Below are positions 17,953-26,947 of a DNA stretch of 64,000 bases, in pieces. Position numbers and translations under genes: made by a program. The notes under the pieces were generated by a model that was given only the letters and a program-made list of their open reading frames with translations, made no database searches and was not told the origin of the DNA. The number at the start of each line of letters is the position of its first letter. Position 1 is the stretch's first letter. Where the stretch lies: contig NZ_BMOQ01000003.1 in assembly GCF_014647155.1 (NCBI RefSeq), forward strand, positions 220,512-284,511, given 5' to 3'. The DNA is from Halarchaeum nitratireducens (GTDB lineage Archaea; Halobacteriota; Halobacteria; Halobacteriales; Halobacteriaceae).

Positions 17953-18963
17953 ATGCCGCAGAAACGCGATCCGATCCAGCGCGCCGCGGACGGACGCGAC
18001 CTCTACGACGTGGCGTCGTGGGAGGAACGCACCGCGATCGATCACCTCGCCGCCCGCCTCCACGGACTGCTCACCGTCGGCGGTCGGTGGTCGGTCATCG
18101 CGCTCGCCGTGGTCATCCTCGCCGCGCAGTTCCTGATCGTCGGCGTCGCGGCGTTCCAGAACCCGCTCCTCGGCGTCTACGTCCTGCTCTCGATCGTTCC
18201 GGCGGCGATCCTCGTCTTCTCCGTCTGGCGCATGGACGTCACGATGCGCGAGCCGCTGTCGATGCTCGTCGGGACGTTCGTCCTCGGCTTCCTCTTCGCC
18301 GGCTTCGCTTCCGTCCTCAACACCGTTCTCAAGGACTTCATCGCCCCGATCGCCATGGTCCTCTTCTTCTTCGTCGTCGTCGGTCCCGTCGAGGAGACGG
18401 TGAAGTGGCTCGCCGTCAGACTCTACGCGTACCGATCCGAGCGATTCGACGCCGTGATCGACGGTGCGGTGTACGGCGCGGCCGCCGGTCTCGGCTTCGC
18501 CACGATCGAAAACACGATCTACATCACGAATCAGTTCCTCACCGCCGCGAACAGCGCGACGCTCCAGACCGCGCTCGGGCAGGCGCTCCAGACCGCGACG
18601 CTCCGCACGTTCGCCGGCCCGGGCCACGTCATCTACTCAGCGTTCGCCGGCTACTACCTCGGTCTCGCCAAGTTCAACTCGGAGAACCGCGGCCCGATCG
18701 TCGTCAAGGGCCTGCTCATCGCCGCGACGATCCACGCGGCGTACAACACCGTGGTGACCTACGCCCCCCAGTTCTTCCCGAACTGGAACCTCCTCGCGTT
18801 CATCGGGTTCGTTCTCGTCTACGACGGCGTCTTCCTCCTCGTCCTCTACCGAAAGCTCTCGCGCTACCGCGACGTCTACACCGACCTCGACGCCGGGAAG
18901 GCGTCCGAGGACCCCTTCGAGGACCTGACACCCGCGGTCGAGTACGTCGGCGACGAGACGTAG
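17953..18963 (+). CDS. prsW: PrsW-family intramembrane metalloprotease
   Basis: 336 residues with about eight membrane helices. The PrsW signature motifs are in order: PVEETVKWLAVRLY (EExxK, catalytic glutamates), DGAVYGAAAGLGFATIEN, GPGHVIYSAFAGYYLG (His) and IHAAYN (His). Bacterial PrsW performs site-1 cleavage of anti-sigma factors; archaeal substrates are unknown. The cytosolic N-terminus (residues 1-40) and C-terminus are acidic. Divergent from the fau1 operon across 80 bp. Confidence 0.9.
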   Translation: MPQKRDPIQRAADGRDLYDVASWEERTAIDHLAARLHGLLTVGGRWSVIALAVVILAAQFLIVGVAAFQNPLLGVYVLLSIVPAAILVFSVWRMDVTMREPLSMLVGTFVLGFLFAGFASVLNTVLKDFIAPIAMVLFFFVVVGPVEETVKWLAVRLYAYRSERFDAVIDGAVYGAAAGLGFATIENTIYITNQFLTAANSATLQTALGQALQTATLRTFAGPGHVIYSAFAGYYLGLAKFNSENRGPIVVKGLLIAATIHAAYNTVVTYAPQFFPNWNLLAFIGFVLVYDGVFLLVLYRKLSRYRDVYTDLDAGKASEDPFEDLTPAVEYVGDET

Positions 18964-19034
18964 CGCGTCGCCGCGAGGAGGCGGAGACGTCGATGAGCGC
19001 GCGCCCCGTCGTCGTCCGATCGTCGCCGGCGCTT

Positions 19035-19637
19035 CTAGTACGTCTCCAGTCGCTCGACGTACTTGGCGACGACGTCGAGCTCGACGTTGAGCGCGTCGCC
19101 GGGCTCGCGCTCGTCGAGCGTGGTCTCCGCGCGCGTCGTCGGGATGACCGCGACGTCGAACGTCCCCGCATCGTCGTCCACGCTCGCCACCGTGAGGCTC
19201 ACGCCGTCGAGCGCGATCGATCCCTTCTCCGCGACGTAGCGCTCGTACCCCGCGGGGAGGGCGAACGTGTAGCGGTAGTCCTCCCCCACCCGCTCGATCG
19301 CCCGTACCGTCGTGGTGGTGTCGACGTGGCCCTGCACGACGTGACCGTCGAAGCGCCCGTCGGCCGGGAGCGCGCGTTCGAGGTCGACGCCGTCACCGAC
19401 GGCGCGCTCGTCGAGGCTCGTCCGCGCGACGGTCTCGGCGGCGAGGAACGCCTCGAACCACGCGCCGGCGTCCGTCTCGCCGTGGTCTTCGACGGTGAGA
19501 CAGACGCCGTCGACGGCGACGCTCTGCCCGTGGCTGAACCCGTCGATCCCGTCCGTCTCGATCCGGAGGCGGCGTCCCCCCTCGTCTCGCGTGACGTCGA
19601 CGACACGGCCGGTCGTCTCGACGATCCCCGTGAACAT
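19035..19637 (-). CDS. ribE: Riboflavin synthase (bacterial-type alpha chain)
   Basis: Dismutates two 6,7-dimethyl-8-ribityllumazines to riboflavin. 200 residues forming two lumazine-binding repeats: MFTGIVETTGRV / GQSVAVDGVCLTV in the first and GHVVQGHVDTTTTV / GSIALDGVSLTV in the second. Many archaea use an unrelated enzyme (RibC); haloarchaea carry this bacterial-type trimer, probably acquired by transfer. The MFTGIVE start is diagnostic. Confidence 0.95.
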   Translation of the reverse strand: MFTGIVETTGRVVDVTRDEGGRRLRIETDGIDGFSHGQSVAVDGVCLTVEDHGETDAGAWFEAFLAAETVARTSLDERAVGDGVDLERALPADGRFDGHVVQGHVDTTTTVRAIERVGEDYRYTFALPAGYERYVAEKGSIALDGVSLTVASVDDDAGTFDVAVIPTTRAETTLDEREPGDALNVELDVVAKYVERLETY

Positions 19638-19717
19638 GCGAACAGTTCCGAGACGTATCACGAAAGTGTTGTCGCTCCCGGCGCAACGCCTACGGGCCGC
19701 GACCCCCTCACGCGCCC

Positions 19718-19954
19718 ATGGGGATCCTCTCGCAGCTCTCCGTCGTCGTCACCCTCGCCTTCTGCGCGCCGCTCATCACGCTCGGCGCGCGGTACGCGCT
19801 CGCGGGGAAGCCGCTCGCCCTCCTCTTCCTCGGCCTCGCGGCGCTCGTCCTCGGCGTCGAGCGCTACGTGCTGACACCGGACGACGTCGCCGTGGCGGCG
19901 GTCGAGCGCGCCGTCGGTGCCGTCGCGCGCGACCCCGACGAGGACGCGAATTGA
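19718..19954 (+). CDS. Small two-helix membrane protein
   Basis: 78 residues, MGILSQLSVVVTL, with two hydrophobic segments (about 6-24 and 32-50) and a short acidic cytosolic tail (ARDPDEDAN). It resembles a small haloarchaeal DUF (DUF7533-like) of unknown function. Its TGA is directly adjacent to the stop of the convergent M24 gene, with no spacer. Confidence 0.75.
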   Translation: MGILSQLSVVVTLAFCAPLITLGARYALAGKPLALLFLGLAALVLGVERYVLTPDDVAVAAVERAVGAVARDPDEDAN

Positions 19955-21139
19955 TCAGTCGACCGTCGGCGACAGCGACGTCCGGTACTCCCCGAGTAGC
20001 TCGTACCCTTTCTCGGTGATGACCGCGAGGTCGGCGATCCGCACCCCACCGCCCTCACCCGCGTCGAACACCGTCGGCGCGAGGGCGACGACGTGCCCGG
20101 GCTCGAGCTCGCTCGTCCCCGTCAGCCACGGCGCTTCCCGACGGGCGAGGCCGGCGCCGTGGCCGAGCGCCCGTGTGCCACCCGTTCGCCCGTCGCCGAC
20201 GGCGTCGAAGCCGTACGCGACGATCTCCGCCGCCGTCTCCTCGTGCACGCGACTCGCCGGCGTCCCGGCTTCGAGCTCGGCGAGGCCGGCCTCGCGCGCC
20301 CGCGTCACCGCGAGGTGCGCGCGGCGGTCCCAGCCGCCGTCGGTGTCGACGACGAACGTCCGGGCGAGCCGACCGTGATAGCCGGCGGCGTCGCGCGGCG
20401 CGAGATCGACGAGGACGGGGTCGTCCGCCCGGATCGGATCGTCGCCGCCGCGCGCGGGGTCGCGCCACGCCGCCCCCGCGGCGACGAGGGTGTTCCCCGC
20501 GGGATCGACGCCCGCGCGCGCCAGCGCCGCGTTCACCTCGCGGCGGAGGCTCGCCGTCGTCAGCGCGTCGCCCCCGTGGATGAGCGCCGCGGCGTCAGCG
20601 TCGGCGTCGCCTCCGATTCCTTCTCGCCGCTCCGCGTTCGCGAGCACGGCCTCGGCGCGTTCGACGCCCGCCGCCGCGGCCGTCTGGACGGCTCGGATGC
20701 GCTCGATCTCCGCTTCGGTCTTCGTCGCGCGCGCGGCGTCGAGCGCGTCCGTCGAGGCCACCTCGTAGCCGGCGCGTTCGAGGTAGAGCGCGGCCGCGTG
20801 CGGGATCGTCGCCGTCGCCAACACCGTTCCCGTCGCCTCGCGCTCTGCGAGCACGGCCGCCGCGCGCTCCCCCGCGGCGTGCCCGTCGATCGAGCCCGCG
20901 CCCACCACCGTCCCGTCGAAGGCCTCCCTCGCCGCGCTCGCTGCACCCGGCGGCGGACAGAGCAGCCGCTCGCCGGCCGCGCTCAGGAGGAACGCGCTCG
21001 GCCGATCCGGGAGGGCGGGGCCGGCGAGATAGCGCATCGTCGCGTCGCTCCGATCGCCGACGTGGACGAACGCGGCCGCATCGCGCGCCTCGATCGCGTC
21101 GGCGAGCGCCGTCGCGGCCCGCCCGTCCGTCGCCGTCAC
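19955..21139 (-). CDS. M24 (prolidase-like) family protein, metal site degenerate
   Basis: 394 residues from a GTG start, with the creatinase-like N-terminal domain (1-150) and the pita-bread C-terminal domain. Prolidase needs five metal ligands (D, D, H, E, E). Here the first Asp (LVDLAPRDAAGYH) and the His (ALGHGAGL) are present, but the second Asp is Arg (GYHGRLARTF) and both Glu are Ala (VALAPT for IEPG, GVRIADL for RIED). It is therefore unlikely to be a dinuclear-metal aminopeptidase and may be a binding protein or use other chemistry. Only 2 bp separate it from the upstream helicase gene. Confidence 0.85.
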   Translation of the reverse strand: MTATDGRAATALADAIEARDAAAFVHVGDRSDATMRYLAGPALPDRPSAFLLSAAGERLLCPPPGAASAAREAFDGTVVGAGSIDGHAAGERAAAVLAEREATGTVLATATIPHAAALYLERAGYEVASTDALDAARATKTEAEIERIRAVQTAAAAGVERAEAVLANAERREGIGGDADADAAALIHGGDALTTASLRREVNAALARAGVDPAGNTLVAAGAAWRDPARGGDDPIRADDPVLVDLAPRDAAGYHGRLARTFVVDTDGGWDRRAHLAVTRAREAGLAELEAGTPASRVHEETAAEIVAYGFDAVGDGRTGGTRALGHGAGLARREAPWLTGTSELEPGHVVALAPTVFDAGEGGGVRIADLAVITEKGYELLGEYRTSLSPTVD

Positions 21140-21141
21140 GC

Positions 21142-22995
21142 CTAGTTCATCGAGATGGGCGCCGCCGCGTTCGACAGCGCCTCTTCGAGGGTCTCGCCCG
21201 TCGGCTTCCCGTAGAGCAGGACGTCGAGCGGGAGCGTCGGCGCGCCCGTCACGAGGTTCTGCATGAGGACGAGCCGCTCGCGGGCCCGCGACATCCCGAC
21301 GTAGAAGACGCGGCGCTCGTTGTCCGTCAGGACGGGGACGGGGTCGCTCTGCCGGGTGAACTCCTCAACGCCCTCGGGGAGGTCGTCGGGGTCGGCCGTG
21401 GCGGCCATCTGCTCGACGACCTTCTCCGTGAGGTCGGTGGCGAGGAAGACGTGGTCGGCCTCGCGGCCCTTCGCTGAGTGGATGGTGCCGACGCGGACGC
21501 GATCCGAGTTCATCCCGCGGTAGTCGCCCTGGAAGTAGGCGTCGATGGAGCGGCGCTGGTAGCGCGTCACCTTCCGGAGCATGTCGGCGGCCGCGGCGGG
21601 CGCGGGGACGAACGGCACCCAGTTCCGGATGAACTCGGGGCTGAACTCGAGCTCGTCGAGCGGGGCGTCGGCCTCGTCGCCCTCGCTGGCCTCCTCGCGG
21701 CGCGCGTCGATCTCGTCGCGGAAGTCGCTGCGGTCGTTCGTCCCGAACGCCGAGTCTTGGAGCATGTCCATCAGCCGGCGGGCCTGCAGGCCGGTGACGG
21801 GCTCGCCCGCGTCGATCGCCTCGACGGCCTCGACGTACTGCTGGAGCCGGTCCGTCCAGAGGCGCTGGTCGGTCAGCGCCTTGAACGGGATGCCCTCGGT
21901 GATGAACTCGTCCACGAAGTCGAAGAGCTGGTAGCGCGCGCGGAAGAGGATCATCACCGTCTCGTCCGTCGTCTCGATCGTCCGCCGGACGTTCCGTACG
22001 AGATCGAGCATCGACGGCGAGTCGACGGCCTCGACCCGCCCGCCCTCCTTGCGCGGATTCAGGTCCTTCTCCTGGCGGTTCGTGATGTGACCGACCTCCT
22101 GCTGGACGATCTTCAGCACCTCGGAGGGGAGCCGATAGGAGTTCGGGAGGACGACGTTCTCCGTCACCTCGGTGTCGAGCAGGAGGTCCGGATCCGCGCC
22201 CTGCCACGCGTAGACGACCTGGTCGTCGTCACCCGCGATGAGGACGGTGTCCATGTGGGGCTTCCACTCCTGGTAGACCTTGTACTGGAGGCTCGTGATG
22301 TCCTGGAACTCGTCGATGACGAGGTGATCGACGTTCGGGACGAGCGAGCGCTGCTCGACGCGTTCGAGCATGTCCGCGAAGCCGACGAGCTCGTGTTCGC
22401 CCTTGTAGGTGCGCCACGCCCGGATGCACTCGGGGATGTCGTAGCGCTCGTCGCTGGACGGCCACGTCGGCGTGTACTTGTTGCCGACCTGCGCGTTGTC
22501 GTCGATCTCCGGGGGGAGTCGGACCTCCTCGTCGTCCCAGTTGAACGGCACGTCGTACCACTCGGCGACGTCGCGCCCGGTCCGCTGGAGCCACTGGCTC
22601 GTCGCGATGACCTTGTTCCCGAGCGTCGTCGAGCGCGCCGTGCGCCGCGATCCCGACGCGTACTCGTCCTCGTACGGGATCCCGTAGTCCTCGCAGAAGG
22701 CCTCCTTGTCGTCCTCGCCGACGACGTCGCCCCGCGAGAGGTTCAGGAGCTCGTAGGCCTTCGCGTGCATCGTGGAGACGTTCCCGCGCAGCGAGCGCGG
22801 GTTCACGTCGAGGCGCTCGGCCAACCGCTCGCGTACCTCGGCCGCGGCGGCGCGCGTGTAGGAGACGACCAGCACGTCCCGTATCTCGACGTCGTCGTCT
22901 TCGAGGATCTCCTCGACGCGGTCGAGGAGCGCGGTCGTCTTCCCACTGCCGGGACCGCCGAACAGGCGCGTGACCTGTGGCTCCGACTGACTCAT
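21142..22995 (-). CDS. UvrD/Rep family superfamily I DNA helicase
   Basis: 617 residues. Motif I GGPGSGKTT lies at residues 13-21, Ia SYTRAAAAEV, II VIDEFQDITSLQ near 228, III AGDDDQVVYAWQGAD, IV PNSYRLPSEVL, V GTIHSAKGREADHVF and VI VFYVGMSRARERLVL. It is an ATP-driven 3'-5' helicase type used in repair or replication restart, shorter than UvrD/PcrA. It is the first gene of a two-gene unit with the M24-like protein. Confidence 0.92.
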   Translation of the reverse strand: MSQSEPQVTRLFGGPGSGKTTALLDRVEEILEDDDVEIRDVLVVSYTRAAAAEVRERLAERLDVNPRSLRGNVSTMHAKAYELLNLSRGDVVGEDDKEAFCEDYGIPYEDEYASGSRRTARSTTLGNKVIATSQWLQRTGRDVAEWYDVPFNWDDEEVRLPPEIDDNAQVGNKYTPTWPSSDERYDIPECIRAWRTYKGEHELVGFADMLERVEQRSLVPNVDHLVIDEFQDITSLQYKVYQEWKPHMDTVLIAGDDDQVVYAWQGADPDLLLDTEVTENVVLPNSYRLPSEVLKIVQQEVGHITNRQEKDLNPRKEGGRVEAVDSPSMLDLVRNVRRTIETTDETVMILFRARYQLFDFVDEFITEGIPFKALTDQRLWTDRLQQYVEAVEAIDAGEPVTGLQARRLMDMLQDSAFGTNDRSDFRDEIDARREEASEGDEADAPLDELEFSPEFIRNWVPFVPAPAAAADMLRKVTRYQRRSIDAYFQGDYRGMNSDRVRVGTIHSAKGREADHVFLATDLTEKVVEQMAATADPDDLPEGVEEFTRQSDPVPVLTDNERRVFYVGMSRARERLVLMQNLVTGAPTLPLDVLLYGKPTGETLEEALSNAAAPISMN

Positions 22996-23067
22996 TACAC
23001 ATCTACAGGACCTACGAGGGTATAAGCGGCGTGACTTTCCGCGACGGAAACGGACGAAACCGACGGC

Positions 23068-23226
23068 TCAGGTGCGACGAGTGGAGCGCGCTTCGCGGAC
23101 CTCTGCACCGTCTCGGATCTTGTCTTCGCAGTTCGGACAGACGCGGGGGGCGGTGTGGCCGTCCGGTGTGAACACCCGCGCGTACGCGTCGGTCACGAAG
23201 GACCCACAGTTCTGACAATCCGGCAT
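23068..23226 (-). CDS. Small zinc-ribbon protein
   Basis: 52 residues with two CxxC pairs, CQNC near the N-terminus (MPDCQNCGSF) and CPNC near residue 31 (RVCPNCEDKIRDG), a compact one-zinc ribbon like the DUF7563-type micro-proteins of haloarchaea. A TATA-like element (GTATAACT on the minus strand, about 23258-23265) is 35 bases upstream. Such small zinc proteins are often regulators or adaptors; none is demonstrated here. Confidence 0.75.
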   Translation of the reverse strand: MPDCQNCGSFVTDAYARVFTPDGHTAPRVCPNCEDKIRDGAEVREARSTRRT

Positions 23227-23392
23227 ACTCACTACTCGGGTAGGACGCAACCCGCCTTAGTTATACTGGCCACCTAACCTATCTGAATACCGATACCACT
23301 GGCGGCGGGGATCGCCGGCCCGCGACGCTCCCCGCGTCGCTGGCGTTCAGCGATCCACGGGCTACAAGTCCTCGACGAGCGCACGTCGACGT

Positions 23393-24130
23393 ATGCGCCT
23401 CGCTGACGCCACGTGGACCGACGCCGACGCGGCCGCCGTCGACGTCGTCTTCCTCCCGGTCGGCAGCACCGAACAACACGGCCCGCACGCGCCCCTCGGG
23501 ACCGACTCGTTCACGGCCGAGACCGTCGCCGAACGGACGGCCGACGCCTACGCCGGTACCGCGGTCGTCGCGCCCACCGTCTCCGTCGGCGTCTCCGAGG
23601 AGCACCGGCAGTTCACCGGGACGCTCTGGGTCTCGCCGGACACGTTCCGCGCGTACGTCCGCGACACCGTCGCGTCGCTCGCCCACCACGGCTGGACCGA
23701 CGTCGTCGTCGTCAACGGCCACGGCGGCAACGTCCCCGCCCTCGGCGAGGTGTGCGCGGCGATCAGTCGCCACGACGACGCCTACGCCGTTCCCTTCACG
23801 TGGTTCGACGCCGTCGGCGAGCACGCCACCGACATGGGCCACGCCGGCCCCCTCGAAACCGCATTCCTCAGACACGCGCGCCCCGAGTCCGTCCGCGAGG
23901 ACCGGATCGACGCCGCGCGCGAGGGCGCGAGCGACCGCTGGGGCGAGTGGGTCTCGGCCACCAACCTCGCGCACGACTCCGCCGCGTTCAGCGAGAACGG
24001 CGTCGTCGGCGATCCCGGCGTCGACACCGAGGCGCGCGGCGCCGAACTCCTCTCGCGCGCGGTCGACGCGCTCTGCGACCTCGCGGACGCGGTCACGGCG
24101 CGCGACGCCGATCCGGTCCCGCACCGCTGA
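23393..24130 (+). CDS. Creatininase-superfamily amidohydrolase (ArfB-like candidate)
   Basis: 245 residues. Metal-binding and catalytic motifs of the creatininase fold are intact: PVGSTEQHGPHAPLGTDSF (E, H, D ligands), VSEEHRQFTGT, VVVVNGHGGNVPAL and GHAGPLETAF. In archaea this family includes ArfB, the formamide hydrolase of riboflavin/F420 synthesis, as well as MftE-like peptidases and creatininase. A riboflavin synthase gene 4 kb away is weakly suggestive of ArfB, but the sequence alone does not decide. Confidence 0.85.
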   Translation: MRLADATWTDADAAAVDVVFLPVGSTEQHGPHAPLGTDSFTAETVAERTADAYAGTAVVAPTVSVGVSEEHRQFTGTLWVSPDTFRAYVRDTVASLAHHGWTDVVVVNGHGGNVPALGEVCAAISRHDDAYAVPFTWFDAVGEHATDMGHAGPLETAFLRHARPESVREDRIDAAREGASDRWGEWVSATNLAHDSAAFSENGVVGDPGVDTEARGAELLSRAVDALCDLADAVTARDADPVPHR

Positions 24131-24203
24131 CACGCCCCGACCTCGGTCGCCGAGCGTCGCCACTCGACCGCGCGGCTCGCGCGGTCCGACCGTCGTGGTC
24201 GGT

Positions 24204-24635
24204 CTACTCGCCGTCCGCGGTTCCGTCGGCCGACTCGTCGGCCGCCGCGTGTAGCTCCTCCAGCTCGCCGCGGAGCTCGGGGATCGCGGAGGCGAGATCG
24301 GCGACCGCGTCGCTCACCTCCTCCAGGTCGTCGAGGACGTCCTCGATGCGCTCGATCTCGTCCGCGAGGTCGTCGGCGTCCTCGAAGGCGTCGGCGCGCT
24401 CGCCGATGGTGTACCACTTCTTCGCGTCCCGGAGGTGGGCCTCCACCTCCTCGACCGCGAGCGCGGTCCGCAGACCGTTCAGCACGCCGAGCGTGTTGTC
24501 CGCCTCGACGTCCCACACCGCCGACGCGCTCGGGAGCGCCTCGCGCGCCCCCGCGAGGTGATCCTCGACGTCCGCGCGGATCTCGGTCGCCGCCTCGCCG
24601 AACAGTTCCTCGTCGTCCAACCCCGATTGGCTCAT
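24204..24635 (-). CDS. DUF5790-like acidic helical protein
   Basis: 143 residues, very acidic and almost entirely helical (LDDEELFGEAATEIRADVED, then long Glu-rich coiled-coil-like stretches from residue 75). The start MSQSGLDDEELFGEA and length resemble a haloarchaeal family of unknown function. No enzyme motif is present. Confidence 0.75.
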   Translation of the reverse strand: MSQSGLDDEELFGEAATEIRADVEDHLAGAREALPSASAVWDVEADNTLGVLNGLRTALAVEEVEAHLRDAKKWYTIGERADAFEDADDLADEIERIEDVLDDLEEVSDAVADLASAIPELRGELEELHAAADESADGTADGE

Positions 24636-24826
24636 GAAACGTGCTACGCACCCCCGTAGTTTAAAACTCCACCCCGATTCCGCCGACGACGCGCCCGTGA
24701 CCCCGCTCACACCCCCCGCGTGCTTCCGCGCTCCGTCGGCCCGGACCGACGCTCTCGCCGCGCTCACTGTTCACGTCCATTCGCCGTTCGCTCGCCTGGC
24801 CGGCCCGCACACCCGCCCGGGCCCGC

Positions 24827-25171
24827 CTACGTCTCCACTTCGACGAGCTCCATCAGCGGGTAGCCGTCGTCCATCTCCATCCGCGCGACCGCCCGCGTCC
24901 CCTCGTAGTCGACGACGACGTCGACCTCCATGAAGCGGCCCGTCAGCTCCGTGTACGCCGCCGGCCCGCCCGCCAACTCGGCTTCCAGCGCCGCCGTCAG
25001 CACGTCGACCGTCACGTCGGTGCAGTACGGCTGGTTCTCGATCGCCTCCTCCATCGCCGTCTCCAGACTGGGCGCGCTCGCGGGGCTGATCGGCGTCCCC
25101 GCGAACTGGTGGTAGAGCGTTCCGAACTTGATACCGACCTCGAACGCCGCCTCCTCGGCACTGCTGACCAT
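24827..25171 (-). CDS. mptD: Archaeal dihydroneopterin aldolase
   Basis: 114 residues beginning MVSSAEEAAFEVGIKFGTLY, matching the archaeal MptD family that converts 7,8-dihydroneopterin to 6-hydroxymethyl-dihydropterin in tetrahydrofolate/methanopterin synthesis. MptD is unrelated to bacterial FolB. Conserved features include the GIKFGTLYHQFAGTPIS segment and the C-terminal hydrophobic strand ARMEMDDGYPLMELVEV. It lies 191 bp upstream of the DUF5790-like gene on the same strand. Confidence 0.85.
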   Translation of the reverse strand: MVSSAEEAAFEVGIKFGTLYHQFAGTPISPASAPSLETAMEEAIENQPYCTDVTVDVLTAALEAELAGGPAAYTELTGRFMEVDVVVDYEGTRAVARMEMDDGYPLMELVEVET

Positions 25172-25303
25172 ATCGTCACGCCCGACGCGCGCCGGTATGG
25201 GCCTTCCCGTTCGTCCCGCCCAGACGCCCCTCCGCGCCGTCCCTCTCTCTCTCTCCCACACCGACCGAAACTCTAACACGCCCGGGACCGAACCGAGCGA
25301 ACG

Positions 25304-26083
25304 ATGTCCCTGAACATCGGTGACGCGCTCGAAACCGCCGTCAGCCGCACCACGACCCGTGCCGGGCTGACGCTCGCGTGCGCGTTCTTCGTCCTCCAGT
25401 TGCTCGTCACGCTGTTCACCACGAACATGAACGCGGCCATCCAGTCGGTCGCCCCGCCCGGCGAGATCGCGCCGATCGTCCTCCCCGTTGGCGCGCTCGC
25501 GAGCGGCGTCCTCAGCCTCGTCGCCTACGTCCTCTTCGCCTACATCGGCATCGTCGCCATCCGCTCGATGGTGAGCGACGTCACAGACCACGTCCCCGGG
25601 GAGTTCTTCACTCGGAACGTCGGTCCCGCCCTCGTCTGGTGGTTCGTCGCCTCCATCGTGGTCGGGATCCTCGTGACCATCGGGTTCGTCCTGCTCGTGG
25701 TTCCGGGGATCTACCTCGCGCTCGGTCTCGCCTTCACGCTCGTCTACGTCGCCGTCGAGGACGAGACGGCCTTCACCGCGATGCAGTCCTCGTGGGACCT
25801 CGCGTCCGGCAACCGGTGGCGCCTCCTCGCGACCTTCCTCGTTCCGGGCGTCGTCTACATTCTCGTCGCCGGCATTCTCGGCGTCATCCTCCCGTCGACG
25901 ACCGTCGCGGGATGGGTGCTCACGGGCCTCGTCGGCGCCGTCTGGGCGGTCTTCATCCAGGCGCTCCTCGGCGCGTGTTACCGACAGCTCCGCGACGCGG
26001 CCGACGACGCCGGTACCGAGAGCGACGTCGGGCCCGCCGACGGCGGCGACGACGCCCCGCACGCCACCGTCGCGGACGCCTGA
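25304..26083 (+). CDS. Polytopic membrane protein, unknown function
   Basis: 259 residues with six hydrophobic segments and a hydrophilic C-terminal tail. The motifs VLLVVPGIYLALGLAFTLVY and the DETAFTAMQSSWDLASGNRW loop resemble the membrane domains of DUF7847/YciC-like and glycerophosphodiester phosphodiesterase-associated proteins. The function is not known. Divergent from mptD. Confidence 0.75.
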   Translation: MSLNIGDALETAVSRTTTRAGLTLACAFFVLQLLVTLFTTNMNAAIQSVAPPGEIAPIVLPVGALASGVLSLVAYVLFAYIGIVAIRSMVSDVTDHVPGEFFTRNVGPALVWWFVASIVVGILVTIGFVLLVVPGIYLALGLAFTLVYVAVEDETAFTAMQSSWDLASGNRWRLLATFLVPGVVYILVAGILGVILPSTTVAGWVLTGLVGAVWAVFIQALLGACYRQLRDAADDAGTESDVGPADGGDDAPHATVADA

Positions 26084-26128
26084 GCGAACCGCGCCTTACT
26101 TTATCGTCGCCGTCCCACTTCGAGTCGA

Positions 26129-26896
26129 ATGGACGAACTGGTCCTCCTCACGGGCGCGCGGGGACGCGTCGGGCGAGCGGTACTGGAGGGTATCGGCGAC
26201 GCGTACGAGTGGCGGTTGTTCGACCGTGACCCGCCCGCCGAGGAGTCCGACCACGAGTTCGTCGTCGCCGACGTGACGGACGACGAGGCCGTCCGCGACG
26301 CGATGGCCGACGTCGACACCGTCCTCCACCTCGCCGGCGACCCGCGCCCCGAAGCGCCGTGGAAATCCATCCTCACGAACAACATCGACGGCACGCAGAC
26401 GGTCTACGAGGCCGCCGTCGACACGGGCGTCGAGCGCGTCGTCTTCGCCTCCTCGAACCACGCCGTCGGCCACTACGAGACCGAGCGCAAGCCCGACATC
26501 TACCGCAGGGACGACGACTACCTCCTCGACGGGAGCGAACTCCCCCGGCCCTCGAACCTCTACGGCGTCTCCAAGGCCGCCGGCGAGACGCTCGGGCGGT
26601 ATTACCACGACGAGCACGACCTCTCGGTCGCCTGCGTCCGCATCGGCAACCTCACGAAGGGCCATCCCCCGATCGACTACGAGCGCGGGCAGGCGATGTG
26701 GCTCTCCTATCGGGACTGCGCGCACCTCTTCGAGCGCTGCATCGAGGCCGATTACGGCTACGAGATCGTCTACGGGATCAGCGACAACGACCGCAAGTAC
26801 TACTCCTTGGAGCGCGCGAAGGAGGTCCTCGGCTACGCTCCGCGGGACAACTCCGCCGAGTACACGATGGGCGGCGAGCCGAAGGAGAACGTCTGA
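26129..26896 (+). CDS. azf: NAD-dependent glucose-6-phosphate dehydrogenase (Azf-type)
   Basis: 255-residue extended SDR/epimerase-fold enzyme with the nucleotide motif TGARGRVG (8-15), HLAGDPRPEAPW, the serine of ASSNHAVG and the Y145-x3-K149 catalytic pair (LYGVSKAAG). The pattern strongly resembles Haloferax Azf, the haloarchaeal glucose-6-phosphate dehydrogenase that starts the oxidative pentose phosphate pathway and is unrelated to bacterial Zwf. That function is by family resemblance; a generic NAD sugar epimerase is the alternative. A CTTACTTTATC box precedes the ATG by about 30 bases. Confidence 0.85.
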   Translation: MDELVLLTGARGRVGRAVLEGIGDAYEWRLFDRDPPAEESDHEFVVADVTDDEAVRDAMADVDTVLHLAGDPRPEAPWKSILTNNIDGTQTVYEAAVDTGVERVVFASSNHAVGHYETERKPDIYRRDDDYLLDGSELPRPSNLYGVSKAAGETLGRYYHDEHDLSVACVRIGNLTKGHPPIDYERGQAMWLSYRDCAHLFERCIEADYGYEIVYGISDNDRKYYSLERAKEVLGYAPRDNSAEYTMGGEPKENV

Positions 26897-26947
26897 GACC
26901 GGCGCGCGACCACCCAACTTATCCGGTATAAACCCGTAGCGGTGCCC

